Shown: positions 21,240-33,239 of the stretch, one piece after another | Layout of the letters: every line of letters begins with the position of its first letter | Position numbering within the stretch: position 1 is the first letter of the stretch | NCBI GenBank assembly: GCA_002104905.1 | Contig: MCFE01000183.1 | Location: 1 to 64,000, forward strand | Length of the DNA stretch: 64,000 bases | From: Basidiobolus meristosporus CBS 931.73 | Lineage: Eukaryota; Basidiobolomycota; Basidiobolomycetes; Basidiobolales; Basidiobolaceae | Direction: 5' to 3' | Notes under the pieces: model-generated | The model's input: only the letters and a program-made list of their open reading frames with translations | The model's database searches: none | What the model was told of the DNA's origin: nothing | Program-made: the position numbers and the translations under genes

Positions 21240-23700
21240 CTATTTTAAGTGGATCCAGTTGGCCAGGACTTCCAATTGCCTTATACGGCAACAAACCTGA
21301 CGGTATTTTGACAGCCTCACAGTAAGACTATGATGGCTTTTTCTTAGCAGTATGATGGCCTGCTGCTGGTTCTGTATAATGCTACCGTACCAATTTATCA
21401 AATGGTATTTCCTTTTTCTACCTCCCCTTGTGCAATTCATATATTCCACTGTAGAATCACCTTTCTTTATTTGCTTACCCACTACTACCTTAGGTATTCC
21501 ACATATAGTTAGATTCAAAAAAAACTATGGCCTCCTGCTTACTAACCTCTACAAACATGCACACCTGCCACAATTGACATGCTTCTATCACCTCATCTTT
21601 ACAGCTTTATAGTGTGATACTTGCAAAGTTGCCATATACCTTGTACTGCTGGTAGCATATACATCTTGCAAACAAATGCTTGATTGTTGCCACTTCTGCC
21701 ATGAATACCTCCTGAATATTGGTAAAGAACTTCTTGGTATTTAGCCAATATATTCCTTCTCCTTGCTGGATTCTAGTCCCCCTTATAGGTGCGCTCTGGC
21801 TTTTGTTTGTGTGAATTTTGTATTGAATGGTGTAGAAGTTGGCTTGTGACCACAAGAAATCTGGCATATCTTGGTGGAGTTTTTGTAATAAAAATCAGTT
21901 ACTTGTTGCACCCAACCCAACTGTGCATTACTTAACTGATTACTTACGCATTGGGGCTGCTTAGCTTCTTAATGCCATAGGCATAGGTGTCTCCATGTGC
22001 ACATTTGCTATTTTCCAACTCTTTCTGGCTGTCCTCCATGTGCCTACTCATCACATCCATGACAGACGTGAAGGTAATATTCTTGATGAGATTGGGACAT
22101 GGTAGTACCTGCAACTTGACTTGTCTTCCTATCTACCCACACATCCACTCCATAAGAAACTCCCAAAAGGTGAAGCAAGGCCCAATATTCTCCACACACT
22201 GTGCAGGATGGAGTAGAGAATGGATACAGTTGCGGTAGAGATCTACGCGTTAAGCTTTATGTTTGTAGTATAGCCACTCAAATCCCATCACAAACTCCTC
22301 ACACAACAGCTGTAGATGTATGAAGTTGGCATTGGTAATCTGCTTCTGGATAAATATTCCTACAATGTACACATATGACTCCTAATGCTTCCAATGTAGT
22401 CTTGGTAGGAATGGCTTCAGAACACCACTTGAATAAATACATATCCAGTTCATCCAGTCTTTGCATTTGTATTGTTGCATATGCATATGAATATTAATTG
22501 GAGCCTGTGAGATGTACTTAGGGTAGCAGATACTCCGTAATATCTTGCCAATTTTTTCAAATTTCTCCGGTATCACAAAGGGCTCATTTAGCTTGAAATG
22601 CCCCATGTACAACTTGGTCATCAGTATAGGGATATTGTTGAAAAGCAAATGCATTGCTCCCAGTGGAAAGCTTTTGCTCCAACAGATACCCTCTATCTTA
22701 AGTATCTCTGGTTTCCAATTGATTCCATATTCTGGCCAATGGCTTATAGCTTACCAGCTTTGCTGCCATTGCATGCTTACTTCTGTACATTCTCTCTGTG
22801 TAAAGATGATGTTCTTAGTGCTGGTGTTTGGGTATTAATAATGTGTGTGAGTTATGGAGTAAATCCCCTGGATCTCACACATTTGCCAGCAATACCATCC
22901 ATTGTGCCTGGAAAAACCTGCAATCTTGCTGATGGCTGGGGTATCTCCAATGCAGAAAATAATATGCGCTTTTACACGATGGTCATTCACCGTTATCCTG
23001 CAGGAAAGCATACAAAATTCATTCAGCAATAGATACAGGTAGCCATCCAGGTCGTATGGTGATTTAGGCCCAGATACCAGTGAGACTACCATCAGATTAT
23101 TGCTCCAATACTGTAAGATGGGCAGCAGATTCAGATTGATGCAAATCAGTGGCCAGCAGGATTTGCTGGTGGAGTACTTGTTTGATGGGAATCCATCAAG
23201 TGCTAAAGCAAAGGCATGGTCATACATACCTTCAAAGTAGCCCTTGCTTCTTAGCTGTTTGCAATGTTTGCCATCTAATATATTGGATATGTTTGCGCTT
23301 GATTGATACTCAGTGCAGTATTATATAGCTATGCAATATTTGCCGGACTGCATCAGCTTCCTCAGATGGGGTATGACCAGAATATATCTGGAGTGTGAAC
23401 AATGTTTTCCCTCATTGGTGGTGGATTCCTGACAATTTGAACATGTTGCAATGGTAGCATTTTTAGATGTGAATGCCATGCAACTGTTAACACATGCTGG
23501 AATCAGGACAGTCGCTGGATCATATGTTGCCAGCTGCATGACAGTTGTCCACTTGAACCAAGTACATAGTAAGTTGCATCCCAGTATTATTTTGGCAAGA
23601 AGTAGTATTAAATCCTAAAGCCCCCATTACTGATATTAGTGGAAACGCGCCACTTCTCTAGCCACAACATTACATCATTCTCCAGTAGATGGATTACTGG
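21240..23700 (-). pseudogene. Tnp2-type transposase of T1, core and C-terminal part
   Basis: The minus strand, stitched across frames, reads AFALALDGFPSNKYST near 23200 (the DGF block), NNLMVVSLVSGPKSPYDLDG near 23090, and GDTPAISKIAGFSRHNG near 22935 followed by CWQMCEIQG, all known Tnp2-domain landmarks. Further C-terminal blocks are FPLKCPM-type sequence near 22600 and VAEVATIKHLFARCICYQQY with KVYGNFASITL near 21650. Many stops and frame changes interrupt it. The aspartates of DGF and GDTPA are the expected catalytic positions. The enzyme would cut and join element ends; this copy is inactive. Confidence 0.85.
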
Positions 23701-23702
23701 GC

Positions 23703-24158
23703 TCACTTGGCTCCATAAAGTTTCCTTGGCATTTGTTTCAATAGGTGTTGTCTCATACATATAGGAATTTGACCGGGCTCATATGTGGTACTGTTGTTAG
23801 GGGAGATAGGCTCAAAATCCATCAGTGAACCTTCTTTGTCAGAGCTTTCACTCTGCGTGCCATATTCAGAAGGCTGAGGTGAGCCTAAAGGTGTCGCAAA
23901 CTCACCTGACTCAGTTTGCGCAAGGTGACAAAGACGGCCAGGTGCCAGTATAGAAGTATAAACTGGCCGGCAAGATAATGTTGGTACAGTAGTGACCAAT
24001 GAATGGTCAAATATGACTTGGGTGGCAAAACACTGGCCATGATCCTTATAATACTTCCTATGCTGTCTGCGTGCTTCATGGCTGAGAGGCTTGCCACAAT
24101 AGCCACATGGTCTTTTTTCTCTTCTCTTGCGGCATTGAGTCAAAGTAGTCTTGTCCAT
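23703..24158 (-). pseudogene. N-terminal zinc-finger part of the T1 transposase
   Basis: This is an uninterrupted 151-codon frame starting MDKTTLTQCRKRREKRPCGY. CGYCGKPLSHEARRQHRKYY forms a CxxC...H motif seen at the N-terminus of many basidiomycete transposases of this type. An acidic, Ser/Pro-rich linker follows (SESSDKEGSLMDFEPISPNN). Related starts with the same motif occur in T2 (about 55647) and T3 (about 60460), both on the plus strand. It is probably the DNA-binding N-terminus of the protein continued at 23700-21240. Confidence 0.8.
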
Positions 24159-24377
24159 GGGGCAAACAGTTTGACATTCAACAACATAATGCTAGTATAT
24201 CACTTTTTGGTCAATACTCATGTGAACTTAAGACAGTCTTGTATTTGAGACATTGCACCTACATGAATGTAAGATTCAATGATGACCCGCCATAGTAAGA
24301 TTAAAAATAAAGTTATGGCACCACATACACACATATATGTAACACTATTTCCCCTTTGGTTTGACTTACTTCCATAT
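24159..24377. promoter_or_regulatory. Putative divergent promoter between transposase and accessory ORF of T1
   Basis: The 219-bp spacer separates two outward-reading start codons. CACATATATGTAACAC (about 24329) and CCATATATG (about 24372) are TATA-like. The block CATGTAAGATTCAATGATGA is also recognisable in T2, T3 and T4 spacers, so the region is conserved among family members. Promoter function is inferred from position only. Confidence 0.45.
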
Positions 24378-26417
24378 ATGTTGTCAAAAAATAAAGCAAA
24401 GTTGTCTGGTTCTCAACCAAACCCCACCACTGACGGCAACAGAAGAACGGTTGGACAAGAGCTTGCTTTGACATTCAGTGCAACAAGCTGGACTACATCC
24501 AGAAAAGGCCTTGTGGACAGTGTGCCCATTGAAGGTAATAATGCGCACTCCTCAGGCTCTCAGTCAAGTGGAGCCACAAGCTGACTGTTATGCTCAGGCA
24601 GACAAGAATGTAGCAAATGCAGTACCCTCTGTTGAAGATCAGCAAGTGGCCATGATAACATCACTACAACCCATATTAGCAAGTATGTTGTCAGCTCACA
24701 CCAAAGCATTATGAAGCTATTAGGTGCAGTGGCTGATAGGATAGATGCAATGGCCCAGAAAAATCAGGAAGTAGTCCAGAAACAGGATGAGCAGATAATA
24801 CGTGTAGAGCAATCAATATCCCAGGTAGAGAAAGCACTATCTTTGCTGCAAAGAAGGAACTCAAGTAGCTCAATGTCACAACCAAGAATTGAGCCGTTTC
24901 CCAATGTAACAGCAGAGGAACACCATACAGTCTTTGAAGCACAACAACCATGCCTAAAGATAAAGCCCACAGAAAAGCCTATCACAGCATGGGAGGGAGA
25001 CAATGTGGTGTTTATACCAAAGCCTAATAATCAAAAGACATTCAAGATCTGTGAAGCAGTTGAGTGCAATAATGAAGAGTGGGCTAATATACAAGAGGCC
25101 ATCAGAAGTCTAGCATGCCATCACCTTAAGGCCGGCATACCATGGCACCATCATGAACTCAAGGCCAAGCAGAATGCATTTGACTTGTTCCATGAGCATT
25201 ATCCTGGATTCAAACGGGCAAACAGATTTTGGGCCAGCATTGGTATGCTAAGAAAGTATCTCAAGAATAGCAGAAACTATCAAAGGCAGAAGAACAAGGG
25301 TGCTATGGTTAAAAACCAGTGGCTTCCTCAAGTGCCCATTACAAGCAGGGCCAAAAGCTCCAGACAAGCATCAAAGAGACATCAGGCAGCTGGAAGAGTG
25401 CTAATTAGGGACAAGCAGGCAGACATGGATGCACCAGCACAACATTAATCAAGGAAAAGGCATAGTACCACTTAAGAAGCACCCAGTCAAAGTAGCAGTG
25501 ATCAACCTGGCAGTGATAAAAGCCAGCCGCTTTTACAGGAGCCCGTCACAACTACAGTTGAGAGCTCAAAACAAGCTGAAAAGAAACGTCAGGTTGCCAA
25601 AAGAGTGCCAGCAAGGGACAACCAGGCCAAAACAGATGTGTCAGAGCAGAATTTATCCAGGAGAAAATGTAGTTCTTTACAAGACGTACTCAGACAAAGT
25701 AGCAGTGAAAGACCTGGCAGTGATAAAGGAAAAGGTAAAGGGAAAGATGTCTACCCAAGCCTGAGACAGGGAGGCATGCAAAAAAAACTGCAGTTCTTGC
25801 CAATTAACACTGCAAGCCAGGAGCAGACTGAATCCCATCATAGCCAAGAAGAATCACCAACAAGAAAACAGCTGTTATCACAAGAGTTGGAAGCACAGCC
25901 AGTTAAGCTACACTCCAGCAAGGTAGATGAGTTTGCTGAAAAAGGCAATTTGTGTACCACAGCCTCCATTGTTGACAGAGTGGAGATCCCACTAACAGAC
26001 AAGGCTACAATGTCAGGAGCTCAAAAGACTATCACAATGCCTTCAGTGGAGTTTTGGAACATTAGTAGGCACACCAAGAGGTAGCAGCACTTCTTCAAGA
26101 GCAGTGCTCAAGAAAACGCACTGGAATATTGCAAGGATTTATTGCAAAGACTGGCAGATGAGGAGCTAGACCTTGCAGTGCTAGCTGAAGACCAGGACGT
26201 GTGGGAACCAGTGAATGAACAGTGGCATAAAGCTGTTGGGTTCCTGCCAAAGTTGTGGAACCAGAGCATTACAGCGGAAATACTTATTGAGTGGTGGATT
26301 TTAATGGAGTTACTTGTTGAGTGTGGGGTTGGGCTTAATATTAGTGTAGGGTATAGAGACTTGTATAGGTCAATACAATTGGCAATTGAGGTACAACTGA
26401 AGTTTCAACAGAGATAA
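24378..26417 (+). pseudogene. T1 accessory ORF, conserved protein of unknown function
   Basis: A single frame covers 24711-26417 with only three stops (25446, about 25471, 26082). The 24378-24710 start (MLSKNKAKLSGSQP) is in another frame. Features are a coiled-coil-like segment (VEQSISQVEKALSLLQRR), a conserved block EEWANIQEAIRSLACHHL with FWASIGMLRKYLKN, a long Lys/Arg/Ser/Gln-rich middle with repeated RDKQAK-type segments, and a conserved C-terminal block VEFWNI.RHTKR with EQWHKAVGFLPKLWNQ. Full length would be about 650-680 residues. I recognise no family. Location, basic middle and coiled coil suggest a DNA-binding partner of the transposase (TnpA-like role), which is inference. Confidence 0.7.
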
Positions 26418-26748
26418 ATCAATTTGTACGCATGAAAAGTAAGAGAAACAGTTGAGTCAGGAAGTAAGGAGTGTGAAAAAGAGGCAATAGCCAATCAATT
26501 CACACAAACATAGGAGGCAATAGAGTGTCCAGGATCAGAAAGTGAGCAAATTGGCAGGGAACCAATCAAAAGCCACTTATACATTGTTGTGATGAGAAAT
26601 TTTGACAAAGTGTTTTGTGAAATCTGGGGTGCAATTATTTTTCAATGGTCTCTAGATGGTGTCCTGACAAGATCAGTACCTCTCAGTCACGGGACATTGA
26701 CTTTGTGACAGCCTTTTGACAGGATCATCTCAATAATTTTTCTTAGGC

Positions 26749-28271
26749 AAGCTCCTCTGGAAATATGTGCGAATATTACTTCAAAAGAGTCTGGGCCTTC
26801 TGGGGTACTGGAGTAGAGGAACCATCCTGTAATACTGCCATGAAGAATATCTGGGTGCCTTTTCTTAGTGCTCTACAGAACTGTGTCTTTCTAAGGTCAC
26901 TTGTTTCACACACACTGGAATTGACCAAGCTGAGATCCAGTCTGGCAGGTAATAGATCATAGGTCTTGTTGTCCCTCTGGATCTGAGTATCATGGATTCT
27001 CCAGTTGATTGAGGGATTACAATAAAATAGCCAGGTTTTCCCAAGTACAAGGTCAAACTTGCAGTTCTGAAATATATAGGCCTGTAGATCTTCTTCATTG
27101 TCACTGATCTTCATCCTAACTGGCTGAATAATACGGCTGATTATGTGAGAGTTGCCATCAGCTGTTGAGACTGAAGTTGATTCAGTGGATTCCAAGTTGA
27201 TTCCAGCTTTCAAAGCAAATTGCTCTGACATGTACTCATGCAATGCTCCTGTGTCAATCATGATTTTGGCAGATACTCCATTGATTACTCCATTCAAGTA
27301 TAATGGCTTTCCTGAGTTTGAGGTCATCTGGGATAGGTATTCCTCTGTCATATGGAAGGTGAGTTCCAAGTCTTCTTCAAGTTCATCCTCCATGTTACTA
27401 TGCTCCATGGCCTCAATATGGTTAAAGGTTCTTGATGGCTGGTGTCCATTTCTTCTCTGAGGGCAGTACTTTGCAATATGTCCCTGCTGGTGGCAATTGA
27501 AGCAAATTCCTTTCTTTGTACATTCTTCTGAGGTAGGATTCTTCTGCATAGTGTCTATTTCCATTGGCACTGCATCTGATTGTTTTCTTTCATAGTGTTT
27601 GTAGCCTTTCTGATTAGTCATTGTGGGCCTCCCAGCTCCAAACATAGCTGAGTCATAGTCAATGGCAATCTTGATGACTTCATCAATAGTCCAAGGTCTT
27701 CAATAATTCACTTACTTGCAAGTTCTTTCTTTCAACCCATCAATAAAGTATTCAACTTGATCCAGAGAGTCTATTCTTTGAAATTGACCAAGTAGACATC
27801 TATATTCATAGATGTACTCTTGGACCATTCCTTTCTGTCTGAGTGTCTTCTACTTCCTTCTTAGTAGTGTCTGTTGGTGTGGGGGCTCAAAGGCATCCTG
27901 AATTTCCTACAAAAGCTCATCCTAGGTAGAGATTGTAGAGCATCCCATCAAGGTGGCTGACCTGATCTTGTTGTGGTACCACTGTAAGCTGTGTCTGCCA
28001 TGTAAGAGGCTGCACAACGTAACTTGCTTTCTGGAGCAATTCCCTTAGCCTTGAAAGCTTTTTCAATCTGGAAAAGCCAAGTTCCCAGGTTTTCATTGAC
28101 TTTACCATGGTACTAGTTGACCTTCACACTAATGTTGATCTTGACAGGGTTTTGCTGGCTTTGGGCCATGGTAGTCATTCCTTGTTGCTGCTGGCTAAGG
28201 ATCTGGAGCAACTGTTGCTGCTGGGCCAGGATTTGTTGCATAGCATTCTTCCATTCTTGATTTTTGGACAT
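26749..28271 (-). pseudogene. Gypsy gag and protease of G1
   Basis: Gag starts at 28271 (MSKNQEWKNAMQQILAQQQQ), with a Gln-rich N-terminus, then a frameshifted capsid region. From 27645 a frame of 289 codons is open: zinc knuckle [14 protein letters not shown], an acidic stretch, protease [16 protein letters not shown] (IDTGA in place of IDSGA), and [10 protein letters not shown]. The frame ends at the T1 insertion site in the protease-RT linker. Confidence 0.88.
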
Positions 28272-28328
28272 CTTGAGGGAGGCTTTTTCTTTCTTCAGGA
28301 GGATATGTATGGTTACTGCTGCTACCAA

Positions 28329-28696
28329 TGTTACAAGTCTTGATATAAGAGTTGTAGAGGAATAGGGAGTTTAGCTGGTATTTTATTCACTTAAACTTGA
28401 ACTGCTCTTTATTGAGATTCCAGCAGCTCCTTATATACATTTTGCCAGATCAATTGCTGACTAATTGTATTTCCTAATATAGGCTCTGCCTGATGACTCA
28501 TTTGATTGCATCATCATCCCCAATAAGATCCTACCTAATATATGTATTTCTGTCTGATAAGGATCTGCTGATTAATTTGCTAACTAATGCTACTGATTTG
28601 ATAGATAATACCAATATATTGATAACCTAAACATACAACTAATTGGTTTGACTAAAAACTGATCTAACTTAAACACTCAAGCGGCAGATGATAACA
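28329..28696 (-). repeat. Gypsy 5' LTR of G1 (368 bp)
   Basis: The plus strand reads TGTTACAAGTCTTGATATAAG...GGCAGATGATAACA. On the minus strand the sequence TTGGTAGCAGCAG follows the LTR (28316-28328), the expected primer-binding position. The same stretch is present in G2. Confidence 0.88.
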
Positions 28697-28809
28697 AATG
28701 TATATGTGGAGCTGCTGGACCCTCAATATAAATCAGTTCAAGTTTTAGTGAATAGAACACTAGTTGAACTCCCTATTCCTCTACAACTCTTATACCAAGA
28801 CTTGTAACA

Positions 28810-28896
28810 GGTGACAGTAGAACACATGATGCTAAACCTACTACCTGTAAGCTAGGCCACTGCAGAAGTACTCAGTTTCTGCTTTGACAATTCTAA
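28810..28896 (+). pseudogene. Copia C3 internal remnant, right part
   Basis: GGTGACAGTAGAACACATGATG continues the copia sequence interrupted at 16683. A deletion joins it to the LLSV.K-coding segment (CTAAACCTACTACCTGTAAG). It ends near 28896, at a minus-oriented copia LTR fragment. Confidence 0.7.
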
Positions 28897-29859
28897 TAGT
28901 TTGGTCAGCATTCTCTAGGATTTAAAGGTGATGATCTAAGTGATTAAGCTAAGTGAGTATTCAGGTGGAATTACAGATTATTACAACACTCCCACTCTAC
29001 TAAATGTTCATACTAATTAGTCCTGATTGGGACCTAAGATATTCAAACTTGTCTCTAGTTAGCGGTTTGGTAAATATGTCTGCAATGATTTTGTCAGCAG
29101 GACAGTAAGCTAGGTTAACTAGGCTGTTCTCTATAGCTCTACATATGAAATGATATATAATATCTATATGCTGCATTCTAGCATCATAAGTTGGATATCT
29201 ACCTATTTATATACATCCTCAATTATCTTGAAATAAGGTAATAGGTGTTTTTTGACATAGGCTTAAATCTTTAAAAAGCTTCCTCAACCGCATTGCTTCT
29301 GTTATAGCTTGACAGGCTCCCATATACTCTGCCTCTGTGGTAGAAAGTGCTATGGTAGGTTGCTTTGTTGAAATTCATTAAATTGCTCCTTTACAGTCAA
29401 GAAAGGTGTATCCTGTGGTGGATTTTCTGTCTTCCAAATCTTTTCCCCACTCAAAATCAGAGTAACCCACAAGGTCCTGTTCTGAATCCTTATAACTGTA
29501 TCTTAAGCATATGCCGGCAGCTCCTCTTAGGAATCTTAAAATCCACTTAACTGCTGCAATCTGTTCAGATCCATAGGTCTGATTATACTGGCTGACAACT
29601 CCCAGTGAATATGAGATATCTTGATGTGCTCCAAGCATGATATGCATGAGACTGCCAGCCATAGAATGATAAGGCTACTTGGGGCTTTTAGATGGCAACA
29701 AACTCTCTTGATTTGGTTGAGTTTTGACCAAGGTCAGGCTTGTCTCAATCAGGGTAGCTGTGGGCTGCAGTTGTCCATTTGGTACTTCTCTAGTATATAG
29801 AGAATATACTTGGATTTGTTTTGTGTGATAGTGTGGGTACTTCTGTGTATGGAGAGCGT

Positions 29860-30930
29860 TGTGGTGGTGTATAAGTCCAAGGGAGAGATACGTCCAACAC
29901 TTCTCAAGTGTTTTGTGTGTGGGGTGTTCACTGGGTGCGATAACCTCTGGCAAAAGCTTGCTAGGAATACTTGGGTTCTGTCTCTAATCTAATGTGAAGG
30001 GGAATAAAGCCACAAGCTTGTTAAGGGAAAACTATTGAGCTACAATCCCCAACTTAGTTGGCGTCTTAACAAAAGTATGTGCTGGGTTCAGCGTCCTTTG
30101 AGATGACAATGTACTAAAGCTTCCAAAGTCAAAACAACTGTAAACTCCACCAGCAGGGACTTGATAAGAATGCAGCTTTGGTCAATAGTTACAAAGACAG
30201 AAAAGTATCTTTGCCTGTACAAGAACAAACTTGGGAAAGAATCAAATATAATAAAAGATACCTACTCTGAGTATTCCTCACAAGTAGTGCCTCCAAGGTC
30301 AGTTGGCTGTCAGCGCAGTTTCCTGGGAGTGTCCTGTGGTCTAGGGTTGGAAGTTCAGGTAGCAGCAGGTAGCAGTGATCACACTAATCAACAAGTCGAT
30401 ATATTGATAAAAGGGATGATGATTTATTGTTTAGGGATAGCCTCCCTTATATACTTTTCTCACTGGCTAAGTGATTACTAATCATGGTGTTCCAGAAGGT
30501 TGCGGAGATCAATAGAAATCTTAATGACATCAGAATGACCTAAGAATGTTCTAAGTAGGTGCCGGAAGGTTCTAAGAGGCACAGCACATCCAACCAATCA
30601 GGAATCAGTATTCTGAAACCTGTGTAACATGGGGATACCATATATGGTATGGAAATGGTAGGGATGGTGACACGGGCTGATCATGTGTCACGGGTACTGG
30701 CGCGGGTACTTGCCTAATATAGAAGTACTTATAGCTAGTAATCTTACATAAAGTGAGGGGTAACTTATGCAATAAGGTAAGCAGGTGTGATAGTCAACTG
30801 GCTTATGGGATAGTACTGATTGGGTAAGACAAATGGGATAAAACTAAAATAAGTGTAGTAGAGATATAGGGAAGTAGAAAATAAGGGAATGAGCACATCT
30901 GTCAGTGGGTGTCACTGTCACCCCACTACA
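29860..30930 (-). repeat. 1.07-kb solo LTR, family L1070, copy B
   Basis: This 1071-bp element is almost identical to copy A and is flanked by GCGT (29856-29859 and 30931-30934). Copia RT continues across the excised site (the block encoding SIHRSTHT and the YYLGI region). The minus-strand TATATAAGGGAGGC and AATAAA order is preserved. Confidence 0.87.
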
Positions 30931-31894
30931 GCGTTATCCCTAAGAAGTTACTAGCCTCTTCTAGTTTGGACATCTTGAACTCTTTGGATAGATTGGATTT
31001 AGTCTCCTCCAATGTTGCTAGGTTATTTGTGCTATAATAAGATCCTCCATATATAGAGCTAATAGAGCTGAACTTGCTCTATCTGGCTTATAGTATAAGC
31101 TTTAGTCAGCACTACTCCTTTTGAAACTCAAGGAGTCCAAATAAGAATCTATCTTGCAATTCCAGGTTTTTGGTGATTGTTTGAGACCACATAGAGACTC
31201 TTTAGGCTTGCAGACCAAACAAGGGTTATCTTGGTCAACAAGCCTCTCAGGCTGGTCCATATTCACATCCTCATCTAGTTCTTCATTCAGGATTGCAGCC
31301 TTTACATTCATTTGATATATAAAAGGTCATATTTGGCTACAACAGTCAATATTAATCTGATAGAATGAAGCATGGCTACTGGTGCCAAGATCTCCGTATA
31401 GTCAGGTTTGCTTGTATGAGAGCATCCTTTGCCCACAAGTCTTGCACTGTATCTTTCAATTGTACCATCAACCTTATACATTGTCCTAAAGATTAATCTG
31501 CATCAAATAGATTTTGGTGGATTGGTAATATGACTAAGTTCCAAGTTTTATTTTCCATTAGGCCCTGATATTCCCCAGTTGTTTCAGCTCCCCAAAACTT
31601 TGTCTGAGGGCTATTTAGAGCCTCTTTTATGGTCTGGAGTTCATCAATATGGACTGAATAGGCATAGGCTATGTTAGCACCCTCAGTGATTAATAATTTG
31701 GGAATATTCTTGTCAGGTTGGATCTCCAGGCATTTGATACTAGAATGTTCATTTCTGTAATATTTCTGTGCACTGCTGCAGGCTTGACTACAGTTGTAGA
31801 GTCCTCTGGAGCTGAAAACATTCCATTGCTTTGCTCAAATTTATTCCTAAAAATTGGTGGAGTTGAGATCAGATTTTTGTAATCATATATATCT

Positions 31895-31960
31895 TTGGCG
31901 GAATATCTGTCAATGCCAATATGTTTGATGGAGCCTCTTGTACAAAGTCTTTAATGATTT
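31895..31960 (-). repeat. Family E-like snippet flanked by a duplicated copia segment in C4
   Basis: ACTTTGTACAAGAGGCTCC and the following bases (minus strand) match the E-family DNA at 13053-13105. Copia sequence coding ISS(P/L).I.RI lies on both sides, once at about 31962-31995 and again at about 31858-31885. The snippet sits at the same copia position as the P2-E2 junction. Confidence 0.55.
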
Positions 31961-33239
31961 GATCCTGACAATTAGTGAACTTGAGATCAAATTTCTGTCA
32001 TCATCTGATGTTATTTTTGGTGAAAATTTTGAAATTTCATTAAACAACTCATTCCTGGTCTTCATCAGCTTCTTTGCTTTGGTATTGTAGAGTCTGAATG
32101 CTCTCAAACATTGCAGTATCCCAACAATATGCATTTAACACTTTTTGGCTCAAATTTTGAGTGATTTCCAGGCAGTTTCTTGGCACATGCTACACACCTA
32201 GATATTCTTGAGTGTTCTGCACTTGGTCTGTACCTATACCATGCTTGACATCAAGTAGAGGCATGAGCTATTCTGTTTTAGCTCCTGGTTTAATGTGTAT
32301 AGCTGTAGCAACTGATTCAGCCCATAAATTATAGGATAACATTTAATCATGGATCCTAGATCTTGCCATATCAACTCTTGGAATGTTTGCCCATTCTGCT
32401 ACTCCATTCCGCAGTGGGGAGTATGGTACATTTGTCTCTTGCCTTGTCCCATCATTGTTGCCAGAGTCAATGAAGCATTTTGAGGTATATTCTCCTATCA
32501 AACACTTCATCTCACCTATGGATAAATTTGGTCTAGGTCCACTCATGTATCAGTGATTAGATTTCATTTTTCTTAGTTTTGACTAACCCATAGCTCTTGA
32601 AGGGTTGTCCAGCTTGTTTCCCATATATGCAGGCTTCTCAGTGCTCTAAATTAGCTGGGGGAGCAATTTTTACATCAGAAATTAGCTGATCTTTGATCAT
32701 TTGGGCAAAAAATCAAAACTGATGTATCCAATTCTTCTGTGCCAAAGTGTTGGTGCTTTTTCATTCATTAGCTTCCAGATATGATGGAATATAAGTCAAC
32801 TTGCATAGATTCTGATGTACATGGTGAGTTTCATCCTATAATGAACTTAGCAACAGGCAGAAGTAAATCCTCAAAGCACCCATTACTAATTTAAGCTGAA
32901 ACATGCCATTTCACTAGCCAAATGAAATCCTCCATCAGTAGATGAGTTGCTGGGTTCACTTGGCTACAGAAAGCATCTTCAAAGGTTCCTTACAGGTGCT
33001 GTCTCATTGCATACTGGGATTTTCTAGGCTCATATAGGGTACAGTTTTAGAGGATATAGACTTGCAATCAACCAGTGAGCCTTCTTCTGCCAAGCTATCA
33101 CTCTGCATGCCATATTTAGAAGACTGAGGTTAGCCTAAAGGCATCACAAATTCACCTGACTCAGTTTGTGCAAGGCAACAAGTGCAGCTAAGTGCCATCA
33201 TAGTAGGGTAATCAAACCTCCCACAGGCAAGTTGATCAG

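Larger units (their letters stand above)
20996..26748. mobile_element. CACTA-like DNA transposon T1 with Tnp2-type transposase
   Basis: The 5753-bp insertion in G1 is bounded by CCCCTATGAAAAATAA on the left and, reverse-complemented, GCCTAAGAAAAATTA on the right. These are imperfect inverted ends, with a 3-bp AAG duplication (20993-20995 and 26749-26751). G2 shows the uninterrupted site (CTTACAAGCTCATCTGG). A Tnp2-type transposase lies on the minus strand (left half) and an accessory ORF on the plus strand (right half), diverging from a central spacer at 24159-24377. The 3-bp duplication and Tnp2 domain fit the CACTA/EnSpm superfamily, though the termini are CCC(C)TATGAAAA, not CACTA. Confidence 0.85.
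16943..28696 (-). mobile_element. Ty3/gypsy element G1, with two nested insertions
   Basis: Minus-oriented LTRs lie at 16943-17310 (3') and 28329-28696 (5'), flanked by the 4-bp duplication AATG (16939-16942 and 28697-28700). Internal order on the minus strand is gag, zinc knuckle, protease, RT, RNase H, integrase. L1211 copy B interrupts RNase H and the T1 transposon interrupts the protease-RT linker. Without these insertions G1 would be close to the 4.9-kb length of G2. Confidence 0.92.
16684..28809 (+). repeat. Solo Ty3/gypsy LTR split by G1
   Basis: The left part 16684-16942 and right part 28701-28809 make one plus-oriented gypsy LTR, TGTTATGATC...CTTGTAACA. The outer flanks carry the duplication GGTG (16680-16683 and 28810-28813), and the sequence around them is continuous copia (CATGGGTGACAGTAG in an intact copy). 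This is therefore a solo LTR in copia C3, later hit by G1 between GCTAAAATG and AATGTATATG. Confidence 0.9.
28897..32815 (-). mobile_element. Ty1/copia remnant C4, 3' part
   Basis: The order on the minus strand is pre-integrase and integrase remnants (32815-32260), linker (32260-31330), RT (31311-30935 and 29859-29675), RNase H (29662-28990), polypurine tract CTCCCACTC, and a truncated 3' LTR (28897-28987). RT shows NVKAAILNEELDEDVNMDQP and LCGLKQSPKTWNCKIDSYL, but the active-site block is YMEDLIIA in place of YVDD. RNase H has GYSDFEWGKD. Stops are frequent. L1070 copy B interrupts RT. Confidence 0.85.

Noticed and set aside
24711-26417. T accessory ORF as a retroviral-type Gag
   Set aside because: It has no zinc knuckle or protease, and lies within a CACTA-like element with 3-bp duplication divergent from a Tnp2 transposase.
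3290-30930. L1070 copies A and B read as the two LTRs of one 27-kb element
   Set aside because: Each is flanked by a different 4-bp duplication and sits inside a separate copia remnant in opposite host orientation.
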